Shown here: in pieces, positions 28,107 to 36,245 of the stretch
How positions within the stretch are numbered: the first letter of the stretch is position 1
Layout: each line of letters starts with the position of its first letter
NCBI GenBank assembly: GCA_018971775.1
Contig: JAGXAB010000038.1
Location: 1-56,417, forward strand
DNA: 56,417 bases
Origin: Cyanobacteria bacterium REEB67
GTDB taxonomy: Bacteria > Cyanobacteriota > Vampirovibrionia > Obscuribacterales > Obscuribacteraceae
Reading direction: 5' to 3'
Program-made: the position numbers and the translations under genes
Notes under the pieces: model-generated
Told to the model about the DNA's origin: nothing
Database searches by the model: none
The model's input: the letters and a program-made list of their open reading frames with translations, nothing else

Positions 28107-28862
28107 TTAACCTGCCTTCCTGGGTCTACGACCAGATTTGACGGGATCTCTCGAATCGTTTTTATTGCGAGATCCTTCTTGGGAGCGCTCAGTCTGAGTT
28201 TTGATATTGGGCGGTGACCATTGACCTGGTTCCAGTTCCCCTCTGAAGATCCACACTTTGATGCCGATAATACCCATCATGGTATTTCCTTCGGCGGTGG
28301 CGTAATCAATATCAGCTCTCAGGGTTTGCAGCGGAATTCGGCCTTCTTTGGCCCACTCGGTACGGGCAATTTCTGCACCACCGAGACGACCCGCTACCAT
28401 GATTTTGACGCCGATAGCACCGGCGCGCATGCAACGTTGCATGGCTTGCTTCATCGCGCGGCGGAATGCTACGCGTTTTTCCAATTGCTGGGCAATCGAT
28501 TCGGCAACTAATTTAGCTTCCAGATCAACACGGTTCACTTCCAATATGTTGATTTTGATGTCCAGGCCGACACGGTTGAGCATGCCGCGCAATTTAGCAG
28601 CGAGGGTTTCGATGCCCGATCCGCCTTTGCCGACTACAACACCCGGTCTGGCTGTGTAGATATCAATCTGGACCTGGTCAGCTTTGCGCGAAATTTCTAC
28701 TTTAGAAACGCCGGCGCCGGCCAGTTCTTTTTTCAGATACTGTCTGAGTCTGTGATCTTCTTCGATAAGAGGGGCAACATCCTTCTTCTGAACAAACCAG
28801 TTCGAAGCCCAGCCCCGGTGTATACCGACGCGAAAACCAACAGGATTTACTTTCTGGCCCAA
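28107..28862 (-). CDS. rpsC: 30S ribosomal protein S3 (uS3)
   Basis: 251 residues. [18 protein letters not shown], the KH-type [20 protein letters not shown], and the C-terminal domain [30 protein letters not shown]3 lines the mRNA entry tunnel. The start codon is TTG, with GAGAGGAG upstream; no ATG or GTG is available at the conserved N-terminus. A Ser/Arg/Lys tail of about 40 residues follows the core. Confidence 0.97.
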   Translation of the reverse strand: MGQKVNPVGFRVGIHRGWASNWFVQKKDVAPLIEEDHRLRQYLKKELAGAGVSKVEISRKADQVQIDIYTARPGVVVGKGGSGIETLAAKLRGMLNRVGLDIKINILEVNRVDLEAKLVAESIAQQLEKRVAFRRAMKQAMQRCMRAGAIGVKIMVAGRLGGAEIARTEWAKEGRIPLQTLRADIDYATAEGNTMMGIIGIKVWIFRGELEPGQWSPPNIKTQTERSQEGSRNKNDSRDPVKSGRRPRKAG

Positions 28863-28900
28863 GATCTTGCTCCTCTCAATAGGATGTGAATGAATGAGTG

Positions 28901-29248
28901 TTAAATGTCCGACAGTTTCAATGTGATATGGCTGGTGCGCTTCATGATCGGATAAGCACGGCCTCTGGCTCTGGGTTGGAAGCGCTCTTGTGTAGGGCCT
29001 CCATCACAGAAGGCTTCTACGACTTTAAATTTGTCGGCTTCCGATTGCGAAACAGCATGCTTATCAGCGTGTACGAGATTGGAAACGGCTGAGAACAGCA
29101 ATTTCTCTACTGTACGTGCCGCTGTATAGGGCATGAATCTCAGCATGGTGCGGGCTTCGGCCACTTCCTTGCCTCTGATTTCGTTTATTACGCGGCGCAC
29201 CTTACGGGGTGACATCCGTATCCATTTTGCGCAAACTTTGCTTTCCAC
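28901..29248 (-). CDS. rplV: 50S ribosomal protein L22 (uL22)
   Basis: 115 residues: [22 protein letters not shown] and the C-terminal [20 protein letters not shown], with the beta-hairpin that reaches the exit tunnel. Starts at GTG 29248, with AGAGGA upstream. Confidence 0.98.
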   Translation of the reverse strand: MESKVCAKWIRMSPRKVRRVINEIRGKEVAEARTMLRFMPYTAARTVEKLLFSAVSNLVHADKHAVSQSEADKFKVVEAFCDGGPTQERFQPRARGRAYPIMKRTSHITLKLSDI

Positions 29249-29284
29249 GGTTCAGTCCTCTGACGCTCAATAAAGAGCTTTCTC

Positions 29285-29566
29285 CTAGCCTCTTTTGGCA
29301 GACTTATCGCCGCCAGCATGTCCTTTAAAATGTCTTGTCGCAGCGAACTCGCCCAGTCTGTGACCGATCATTTGTTCGGTTACATAAACCGGCACATGCT
29401 TTCTGCCGTTGTATACAGCGATGGTGTGGCCAATCATTTCAGGCACAATCATCGAAGCGCGCGACCAAGATTTGATGACGCGTTTGTCGCCCTTCTTATT
29501 CATCTCCTCGATCTTTTTGACGAGAGAGGGATGAACGAACGGTCCCTTTTTAAGCGAACGAGACAC
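29285..29566 (-). CDS. rpsS: 30S ribosomal protein S19 (uS19)
   Basis: 93 residues: [38 protein letters not shown] and [16 protein letters not shown]. Starts at GTG with GGAGG 5 bases upstream; 9 bases after rplB. Confidence 0.98.
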   Translation of the reverse strand: MSRSLKKGPFVHPSLVKKIEEMNKKGDKRVIKSWSRASMIVPEMIGHTIAVYNGRKHVPVYVTEQMIGHRLGEFAATRHFKGHAGGDKSAKRG

Positions 29567-29575
29567 AGTATCCTC

Positions 29576-30406
29576 CTACTTGGTTCTACGCTTGACGATG
29601 AACTTATCCGACGTATAGCTCTTACCGCGACGGGTCTTGTAGCCCATGGCAGGTTTGCCCCACGGCGTTTGCGGCTTACCGCCGATTGGTGATTTGCCTT
29701 CACCACCACCATGCGGGTGGTCGATTGCGTTCATGGAAACACCACGGTTGGTAGGCTTGATACCTAACCAGCGAGTGCGACCGGCTTTACCCAGACGCAA
29801 GTTTTTGAAGTCAGGGTTGCTGACCTGGCCAATAGTGGCCATGCACTCGAGGTGCACCATGCGCATTTCACCGGAAGGCAGACGCAATGTAGCGAACTTG
29901 CCTTCTTTAGCGAGAAGCTGGATTTGAACTCCGGCAGCGCGACCCATCTGTCCACCCTTACCGAGCGTCAGCTCGACGTTGTGAACCATGGTACCTAGAG
30001 GGATGTTTCTGAGGGGCAGAGCGTTGCCGTTTTTGATTTCGGCAGAAGCACCACTCATCAGCTTTTCGCCGACTTTGACACCATGAGGGGCGAGGATATA
30101 ACGTTTTTCGCCGTCGGCATACTGCAGCAAGGAAATGCGGCAGTTGCGGTTCGGGTCATATTCGATCGTCTTAACGACGGCAGGAATGTCATGCTTGTCG
30201 CGTTTGAAGTCGATAATACGGTAGGCTTTTTTGTGTCCGCCGCCAATGTGTCTGACGGTCAGGCGGCCCATATTGTTACGGCCACCACTACGTGGTTTCG
30301 GACGCAACAGGCTTTTTTCAGGTGTACTTGTCGTGATGTCCGAATAATCGGCCAACGACATGTTCCTGCGTCCTGCGGAGGTTGGATTTACTTTGCGGGT
30401 AGGCAT
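29576..30406 (-). CDS. rplB: 50S ribosomal protein L2 (uL2)
   Basis: 276 residues, normal. It has [22 protein letters not shown] and [23 protein letters not shown]. The peptidyl-transferase-associated loop [19 protein letters not shown] contains the conserved His. A 128-base gap with paired inverted repeats separates it from rplW. Confidence 0.98.
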   Translation of the reverse strand: MPTRKVNPTSAGRRNMSLADYSDITTSTPEKSLLRPKPRSGGRNNMGRLTVRHIGGGHKKAYRIIDFKRDKHDIPAVVKTIEYDPNRNCRISLLQYADGEKRYILAPHGVKVGEKLMSGASAEIKNGNALPLRNIPLGTMVHNVELTLGKGGQMGRAAGVQIQLLAKEGKFATLRLPSGEMRMVHLECMATIGQVSNPDFKNLRLGKAGRTRWLGIKPTNRGVSMNAIDHPHGGGEGKSPIGGKPQTPWGKPAMGYKTRRGKSYTSDKFIVKRRTK

Positions 30407-30420
30407 TTTCTTGTCCTTAA

Positions 30421-30533
30421 TGAGTCTCGATAAGACTCAGCCATTTTTGTCCCATAACTGTACTTATATAGTTATTGCTACAAGTACTTGGGCTCGATTC
30501 TCGTTTCTCTCAGACTCGTTTAAGTAAGTCTGA
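30421..30533 (-). promoter_or_regulatory. Paired inverted repeats in the rplW-rplB gap
   Basis: Hairpin A: TGAGTCT (30421-30427) with AGACTCA (30433-30439). Hairpin B: TCAGACT (30510-30516) with AGTCTGA (30527-30533), just after the rplW stop. The arm GAGTCT of A can also pair with AGACTC at 30512-30517 in B, so two exclusive folds exist. A CAAGTACTTG palindrome (30481-30490) lies between. No clear U-run. Confidence 0.45.
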
Positions 30534-30534
30534 A

Positions 30535-30840
30535 TTAAGCGGAGAAGAGCTCCAGCGGTTCGCCAGAAATTGTGACGATCGCTTTTTTGCTGTCTTTCGG
30601 AGCGCGACCATTGCGTTTGCTTCTTCTGAAACGTCCGCGGATTGCGCTCGTGTTGACGGATTCGATAACGCTCTTGTTCTTGGGATAGAGCTCTTTGAGG
30701 ATCTCTTCCAAGGCCTGGGCGATTTCTACTTTGTTGGCGTCCTTAGCCACCTCGAAGGTGTACTGACCAATTTCCATTTGCATGGCGGATTTTTCAGTAA
30801 TGATCGGACGGAGAATAATTTGTGAGTGACGTTTGTTCAT
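30535..30840 (-). CDS. rplW: 50S ribosomal protein L23 (uL23)
   Basis: 101 residues: IILRPIITEKSAMQMEIGQYTFEVAKDANKVEIAQALEE is the family signature. L23 forms the docking site for trigger factor and SRP at the exit tunnel. 11 bases after rplD. Confidence 0.98.
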   Translation of the reverse strand: MNKRHSQIILRPIITEKSAMQMEIGQYTFEVAKDANKVEIAQALEEILKELYPKNKSVIESVNTSAIRGRFRRSKRNGRAPKDSKKAIVTISGEPLELFSA

Positions 30841-30851
30841 CTGAGTGATCC

Positions 30852-31730
30852 TTATTCAGCGTCTTTCTTAGGTTTAGCAGCCGGCTTCTTAGCAGGAGCT
30901 TCGTCAGAAGCTTCTTTCTTTTCAGCTTTAGGTGCGGCTTTTTTAGGAGCAGCGGCGGAATCACCAGATTTGGTGGCTTTGTCGCTGGCCGCTTTTTTAG
31001 AAGCGTCACCACCGGCCTTGGCTGCTTTCATAGAAGCGGCGCTTTCAGCTTTAGCAGATGATTTGCTGGCAGCTTTGCTTTCCGTTTCGGCTTCGTTGGC
31101 TTTGAAACGATTGTTGATGACTTCGAGGGTGCGGGTATTGGTGAGAATAGCGCCGGCTTCGAGGATATCTTTGACGTTCAAATTGTTTGAGGAAATTACG
31201 CGTACGCCTTCGATGTTGCGAGCCGAAAGAGCGATGCGATCGCAAGCGTCACAGGCATAATCAAGGATGACCAGGACTTTTTTGTCATGGATACCGAGGC
31301 TCTTCAGCACTTCGGCAAATTGCTTTGTTTTAGCTTCTTTAAAAGCATCGAAATCCTGGACGACTACGAGCTTGTCGACGCTGCCGGCAAGGACCGATTT
31401 GAGGGCCAATTGACGCTGCTTCTTAGGCATCGTGATCGAGTAGTCTCTCGGCTTAGGACCGAAAGTAACGCCACCACCAGCCCACAGGGGCGAACGGATG
31501 GAACCGGCTCTGGCGCGGCCAGTGCCTTTTTGACGCCAGGGCTTACGACCGCCACCACGTACTTCCATACGTGTTTTGGTGTTGGCCGATCCGGCTCTGC
31601 CGTTTGCCAACTGTCTGACCAGAGCGGAGTGAATCACGCCCACATTGGGGGTAATGCCGAAGACTTCGTCATTGAGTGCAACTTCACTCAACTTCTTGCC
31701 TTTCAGATCTACTACTTGCGCGGATGTCAT
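30852..31730 (-). CDS. rplD: 50S ribosomal protein L4 (uL4) with long Ala/Lys-rich tail
   Basis: 292 residues against the usual ~205-210. The core is normal: SALVRQLANGRAGSANTKTR, GGRKPWRQKGTGRARAGS, SPLWAGGGVTFGPKPRDY, and the C-terminal NNLNVKDILEAGAILTN. From about residue 212 on there is an 80-residue Lys/Ala/Ser/Glu tail. I use the ATG at 31730 rather than the GTG six codons upstream. In E. coli L4 represses its own operon; whether this one does is unknown. Confidence 0.96.
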   Translation of the reverse strand: MTSAQVVDLKGKKLSEVALNDEVFGITPNVGVIHSALVRQLANGRAGSANTKTRMEVRGGGRKPWRQKGTGRARAGSIRSPLWAGGGVTFGPKPRDYSITMPKKQRQLALKSVLAGSVDKLVVVQDFDAFKEAKTKQFAEVLKSLGIHDKKVLVILDYACDACDRIALSARNIEGVRVISSNNLNVKDILEAGAILTNTRTLEVINNRFKANEAETESKAASKSSAKAESAASMKAAKAGGDASKKAASDKATKSGDSAAAPKKAAPKAEKKEASDEAPAKKPAAKPKKDAE

Positions 31731-31803
31731 TTTGCTTTCTCTCTTCACTTAATGGTGCGAATTTTTCAAACTAGCTTTAAGAATCGGTTTTCAGTTGAAA
31801 AAC

Positions 31804-32466
31804 TTACTTGCGGCTCTTGGTGCCAGGTTTATTCCACTTGGTTATTGATGGGGTAATGGTGACCGTGCCGCCATCGCAACCGGGAATGGAACCCTTAATA
31901 AGGACCAGACCTTTTTCGGCATCAATGCGGACAACTTTCAAGTGGGTGGTGCAAACGATTTCATCACCCATGTGACCGGGCATCGGCAAGCCTCTCAGAA
32001 CACGACCGGGAGTGGTACCGGCGCCGATGGAACCCATCGAACGGTGAAACTTGGAACCGTGACCCATAGGACCACGACCCTGGTTGTGACGTTTGATTCT
32101 GCCCTGGAAGCCTTTACCAATCGATTGACCACGGACGTCAACTTTCATGCCGACCTGGATGATACTGTCGGCGGTGATGGTGTCACCGATTTTGTAAGCG
32201 GCGGTGTCTTCCACTCTGTACTCTTTAAGAGGTTTGAGCGGCGGCAATTCGCGCTTTTTGAAAACACCGAGCTCTGGTTTGTTGAGCTTGCGTTCTTTGA
32301 TTTTGAAACCACCAATTTGAACAGCGCTATAGCCATTCTTTTCTTTGGTTTTGGTATCAGTGACGATGTTGTCGCCCAGTTGGACGACAGTGACAGGTAT
32401 AGCCAGACCAGCGTCATCAAAGACCTGAGTCATGCCGATTTTCTTACCCATTAAACCTAGTGTCAT
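31804..32466 (-). CDS. rplC: 50S ribosomal protein L3 (uL3)
   Basis: 220 residues: LGLMGKKIGMTQVFDDAG at the N-terminus, GKGFQGRIKRHNQGRGPMGHGSKFHR in the core, and PGRVLRGLPMPGHMG. L3 helps initiate large-subunit assembly and reaches the peptidyl-transferase centre. 23 bases after rpsJ. Confidence 0.98.
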   Translation of the reverse strand: MTLGLMGKKIGMTQVFDDAGLAIPVTVVQLGDNIVTDTKTKEKNGYSAVQIGGFKIKERKLNKPELGVFKKRELPPLKPLKEYRVEDTAAYKIGDTITADSIIQVGMKVDVRGQSIGKGFQGRIKRHNQGRGPMGHGSKFHRSMGSIGAGTTPGRVLRGLPMPGHMGDEIVCTTHLKVVRIDAEKGLVLIKGSIPGCDGGTVTITPSITKWNKPGTKSRK

Positions 32467-32489
32467 GTCCGAGTCCTTCTAAGAGCTCT

Positions 32490-32837
32490 TTAGAGCTTAA
32501 CTTCAATATCAACCCCAGCCGGCAGATCGAGGCGCATCAACGCATCGGCGGTGGTGGGTGTGGGATCGTTAATGTCGATAAGACGTTTGTGCACTCTTAC
32601 TTCAAAGTGCTCACGTGACTTTTTGTCGACGTGGGGTGAACGCAAAACGCAATAAACGCGCTTTCTTGTCGGAAGCGGTACCGGACCGCTAACGGTTGCT
32701 CCGGTCCTTTTGGCAGTATCAACAATTTGATCTGCGGACTTATCGAGCAAACGATGATCGTAAGACTTCAAACGAATGCGGATTCGTTGAACTTTTGACG
32801 AAGAGGCGTCGCCTTTTGTTGTTTTGGCACGTGCCAT
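32490..32837 (-). CDS. rpsJ: 30S ribosomal protein S10 (uS10)
   Basis: 115 residues: [51 protein letters not shown] and HKRLIDI are characteristic (S10 is also NusE). A 12-residue Ser/Lys extension precedes the core. It heads the cluster; in Cyanobacteria rpsJ is instead near tuf. A 436-base gap with a terminator-like hairpin lies upstream. Confidence 0.98.
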   Translation of the reverse strand: MARAKTTKGDASSSKVQRIRIRLKSYDHRLLDKSADQIVDTAKRTGATVSGPVPLPTRKRVYCVLRSPHVDKKSREHFEVRVHKRLIDINDPTPTTADALMRLDLPAGVDIEVKL

Positions 32838-33014
32838 TAACGTTCATCTCCCTGGCTATAACTAGAACGCATTACGATCGCCCCCGGCATTTCGGCCCAA
32901 AGGCAACAGTCTCGTCGCTTCTCCGGTTTTCTTACCCCCCCTCTAAGACCGCATTAGCTGCGTCTTATATTTGCGGGCGGCACGGAATGACCGTTTCCAG
33001 CGAACGAACAACAC

Positions 33015-33042
33015 ATTGTACCTATAGGGCATACTCGTTCAG
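33015..33042 (-). promoter_or_regulatory. Candidate promoter of the S10 cluster
   Basis: On the minus strand, CTGAAC (33042-33037), 16 bases, TACAAT (33020-33015). It would give a leader of about 170 bases. Weak -35. Confidence 0.35.
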
Positions 33043-33108
33043 AGTAAATTTATTTCACCTTTCGGCGTAAAAAGAGAGATAAATCCTGGATATATCGCAG
33101 CTGCCGAT

Positions 33109-33131
33109 AAAAAAGCCCAGCCCATGGGCCT
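33109..33131 (-). terminator. Terminator-like hairpin in the S10 leader region
   Basis: Minus-strand RNA: AGGCCCA, loop UGGGC, UGGGCUU (7 pairs, one G-U), then UUUU. It points toward rpsJ from a divergent intergenic region, so it has no upstream minus-strand gene to end. Attenuation is one explanation. Confidence 0.45.
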
Positions 33132-33273
33132 TAACGGCACTAAAAAGCACAGGGAACAAAGTTTCGAGAAATTATTGCCGATGTAAACAACCGGAGACAT
33201 ACGGTCAGACAAGACTCTCGCACTTTCTGACAAACGAGGCAAGCTCAACAATCTCTTAAGGATCAGGCTCCTA

Positions 33274-34779
33274 ATGCCACTTTGCGATGGTTTACCGAGT
33301 GGTTTAGCTCGGAGCTTGAGGGGCAAAAAGAAAGTAGCCCTTGCCAAGAGGGAGCTTGAGGCATTAACCGTCGTGAAAGACGACCCCGATACGACAAAGC
33401 GCAACCCCGCAGCCAGGCCATCTTCGCCTGCCGGACGCCAATCCGGCTCGCCGTCCGGTCAACCGGAACGTGACCCCAGCCAGGGTTTCGTCAATGCAGC
33501 CAATTTGCGCCAGGGCCAGGCCGGCGGCCAGGGACCCGGTTTCGCCTTCGGCCGCAGCAATCAATCGATGCCTCCTGGCTCCTCCGCCATGCCGAAATCA
33601 AGTCTGCCGCCGGGACCGGGCGTCGCCGACACTCTCAAAAATACGATTCCCAACAATATCGCTCCGCCCGCCCATTTGTCACATCTCGGCCACCCTTCGA
33701 CGAGCAAATCGAAGCTCGGCTCCCAAAGTGATTACTTCAACGATGGTCACGCCAAGCCTGAAAACAAAGGCAAAAACACCCTCGGTCGGGCCATGGCCCA
33801 ACCCAATCTCTTGCCGACGATGAAGCGCGCCTTCATCGTAATCACGGCCGCAGTGCTTCTGCTGGCCGCGATCATTTATCTTGCCGCCCAACAATTCAGA
33901 TTTAGCCAGAGCCATAAAGGGGCAAGCAATGGAGAGGAAGCGCCGCTGCTGCCAAAAGGCAAAAAGCTCGGCACGCCGGCCATGCACCAGGCCCTGATGG
34001 CCATGGCAGCCCAGGCGGTCGAGAGCGAAAACACCCGCGCCGCGGCCCGCATCTACGGCCACGCCGCCGAAGAAGCTCGCCTGGCCGGACCGGCTATGAA
34101 CAAACAATATATAGATGCTCTTTTTGCCCAGGGCGAAGTCTATCAATACAATCTCTCCGACCCCGATAATGCCCGACCCTGCTTCGAAAAAGTGCTGAAA
34201 GCGCAACTCGCCGACCCGACCACCAAACCCTCGAAGCTGGCCAATACATATAATGATCTGGCCGACGCGCTTGTAGCGAGCCAGAACGAAGCCTTCAAAG
34301 ATCGCATCGTTGCTTATTACGGCAAAGCAATTGCCCTGGCCAAGAGTTGCAATGACACCAAGGGGCAGGCTTATTACGCCTACTACGCCGGCGATTACTA
34401 TTTCGACCAGGCCGCCTACGACAAATCCTATGCCCTGGCAAAAGACAGCCTGGCCGCCTTTGCCAAACTCAAAGAGCCATCTCTCAATGACTTTGCCGAC
34501 TGTCACTATCTGGCAGCCCGCAGCCTGAGCCACTTGCCGGGCACTCAGCATTTCGAGCAAGCCAATAGCGAATACGAAGCAGCCCTGAAGACTTACGAAA
34601 AAGCGGAAGCGGACGAAAGCACTTTTGTAAATTGTCTGCGCGATGCGGCCTGGAATAAATTGCGCCTCGGCCAGCGCTCGGAAGCCAAGGAATTATTCAA
34701 CCGAGCCGCCCAGCATCCCGACGCGGATGACGAACAAAGCGAATCGGCAGACTCATACATGCTTGAATCGCTGAGGTAA
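33274..34779 (+). CDS. Membrane-anchored TPR protein, first gene of kinase operon
   Basis: 501 residues. The first ~185 are disordered and rich in Pro, Gly, Ser and Gln. A single membrane segment (about 187-208, AFIVITAAVLLLAAIIYLA) is followed by an extracytoplasmic helical region with TPR-like pairs (for example AAQAVESENTRAAARIYGHAAEEARLA, QYIDALFAQGEVYQYNL, DEQSESADSYMLESLR). The long N-terminal part would be cytoplasmic. AGG is 6 bases before the ATG. The stop is 2 bases before the first kinase gene, so all three genes form one operon. Likely a partner or sensor for the kinases; that is inference. Confidence 0.75.
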   Translation: MPLCDGLPSGLARSLRGKKKVALAKRELEALTVVKDDPDTTKRNPAARPSSPAGRQSGSPSGQPERDPSQGFVNAANLRQGQAGGQGPGFAFGRSNQSMPPGSSAMPKSSLPPGPGVADTLKNTIPNNIAPPAHLSHLGHPSTSKSKLGSQSDYFNDGHAKPENKGKNTLGRAMAQPNLLPTMKRAFIVITAAVLLLAAIIYLAAQQFRFSQSHKGASNGEEAPLLPKGKKLGTPAMHQALMAMAAQAVESENTRAAARIYGHAAEEARLAGPAMNKQYIDALFAQGEVYQYNLSDPDNARPCFEKVLKAQLADPTTKPSKLANTYNDLADALVASQNEAFKDRIVAYYGKAIALAKSCNDTKGQAYYAYYAGDYYFDQAAYDKSYALAKDSLAAFAKLKEPSLNDFADCHYLAARSLSHLPGTQHFEQANSEYEAALKTYEKAEADESTFVNCLRDAAWNKLRLGQRSEAKELFNRAAQHPDADDEQSESADSYMLESLR

Positions 34780-34781
34780 AA

Positions 34782-36245
34782 ATGGCCGATTTCGATCTGT
34801 CCGTGCGTTATGAAAATCAATTGCAAAAAGTGGGCTTCGCTTCTTCGCTTGTGCTACTACCGTTCTGGGCGATGATTTTCCCGAGCATGCTTGGCATGTC
34901 GCTCTTTTTCATATCGCAAAACCCGGCTGCCCTGCCACTATATGCAGTGGCGCTCGTCTTGCTTGGCCTTAGCGCTCTCATCGTCGCCGGCTTTTTCAAC
35001 TCTGCCGTCATGGAAGACGATCGCCTCAACGTCACCGCCGAAGGCATCGCCTATCCGCCCATCTATCTGGCCCGTCTGCGCTTTAAAACAAACCGCCCCT
35101 GGAATACCCTCACCCGCGCCACAATCATCAGCCGCCCCGGCAGTGCCGATCAGCTGATGCTGCTCTATGCCGACGGCGCCGCCGTCGCCCTCAATCTGGA
35201 CGGCTTCAAAAAAGAGGAGCTGGAGAAACTCCTGCTGGCGATTGAACTCTGGGCCAAAGGCTGCGATCGCTCCCCCGAGCTTATTGCCTATCAAAACAAT
35301 CTGCAAAACGAAACCAAGGGTATAGCCGGTCACAGCTATACGCAAATCTGGGAAGAAGAGCTCGGCAGGCGCTTCCACGCTACATCCTTCGTGCCCCTCG
35401 AGCCGGACCACACCCTGCGCGACGGCAAATTAAAAGTGGTGCGGCAACTGGCTTTCGGGGGATTTTCGGCGATTTATCTGGCTCAAAAGGACGGCAATGA
35501 GCTGGTCGTTTTGAAAGAGGCAGTGGTGCCGCCCTCTTCGAATGAAGAGGCAAAGCTAGCCGCTCAAGAATATCTGGCCAAGGAAGCAGAAATCCTCTCC
35601 GGCTTAAGTCACCCTCAAATAGCCCGGGTGATCGACGTCTTCGTCGAAGACGCCCGCCACTATCTCTTGCTCGAATACGTACACGGTCAGGATCTGCGCC
35701 AGCTGGTCAAACAACACGGCGCACAGGAGCAGGAAAAAGTGCTGGGCTGGGCTATTGATCTGGCCAAGATTTTGAGCTATCTGCACGGCCAGAAGCATCC
35801 GGTCATACACCGTGACCTGACGCCGGACAACATTGTTTTGCGCAACGACGGGTCGATAGTATTGATTGACTTTGGCGCCGCCAATGAATTTATCGGCACC
35901 GCCACCGGTACCTTAATCGGTAAGCAGGCCTATATCGCTCCCGAGCAGCTGCGCGGCAAGGCCATCCCCCAGAGCGACTTCTATGCCCTGGCCGGGACGC
36001 TCTATTATCTTTTGACCGGCAAAGATCCAATCCCACTCTCCATATCGCGACCGAGTAACGCCGAAATAAATATCGACAGCCGCTTCGACGATCTGGTGGC
36101 AAAGCTCAGTGCTTTTGAAGTAGAAGACCGTGAGCAAAGCGCCGAGGCGATACTGGCTGTGCTCAATGACATAGCTGAGAATAAAACGCCGGCAGCGGCT
36201 GGAGAAAATAAAGAAACAAGCGCCTCTGGCGCGGGTGCGCATTGA
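34782..36245 (+). CDS. Membrane-anchored Ser/Thr protein kinase
   Basis: 487 residues. Two membrane segments at about 18-43 and 48-70 are followed by a PH-like or beta-rich region (about 85-170). The Hanks-type kinase domain begins at about 215: glycine loop AFGGFSAIYLAQ, catalytic K245 in VVLKE, HRD at 343-345 (VIHRDLTPDN), DFG at 363-365 and APEQ. The kinase therefore has all key residues and should be active. Unlike PknB-type kinases the membrane part is N-terminal and no PASTA domains follow. It is spaced 2 bases after the TPR gene and overlaps the next kinase by one base. Confidence 0.9.
   Translation: MADFDLSVRYENQLQKVGFASSLVLLPFWAMIFPSMLGMSLFFISQNPAALPLYAVALVLLGLSALIVAGFFNSAVMEDDRLNVTAEGIAYPPIYLARLRFKTNRPWNTLTRATIISRPGSADQLMLLYADGAAVALNLDGFKKEELEKLLLAIELWAKGCDRSPELIAYQNNLQNETKGIAGHSYTQIWEEELGRRFHATSFVPLEPDHTLRDGKLKVVRQLAFGGFSAIYLAQKDGNELVVLKEAVVPPSSNEEAKLAAQEYLAKEAEILSGLSHPQIARVIDVFVEDARHYLLLEYVHGQDLRQLVKQHGAQEQEKVLGWAIDLAKILSYLHGQKHPVIHRDLTPDNIVLRNDGSIVLIDFGAANEFIGTATGTLIGKQAYIAPEQLRGKAIPQSDFYALAGTLYYLLTGKDPIPLSISRPSNAEINIDSRFDDLVAKLSAFEVEDREQSAEAILAVLNDIAENKTPAAAGENKETSASGAGAH

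Larger units (their letters stand above)
32838..33273. other. Divergent intergenic region: S10 leader and TPR-operon promoter region
   Basis: 436 bases between rpsJ (minus) and the TPR gene (plus), with no credible gene. Reading toward rpsJ it holds a terminator-like hairpin (33109-33131), a candidate promoter (33015-33042) and a bulged hairpin (TAAGACCGC at 32944-32952 with GCGTCTTA at 32960-32967). Confidence 0.6.
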
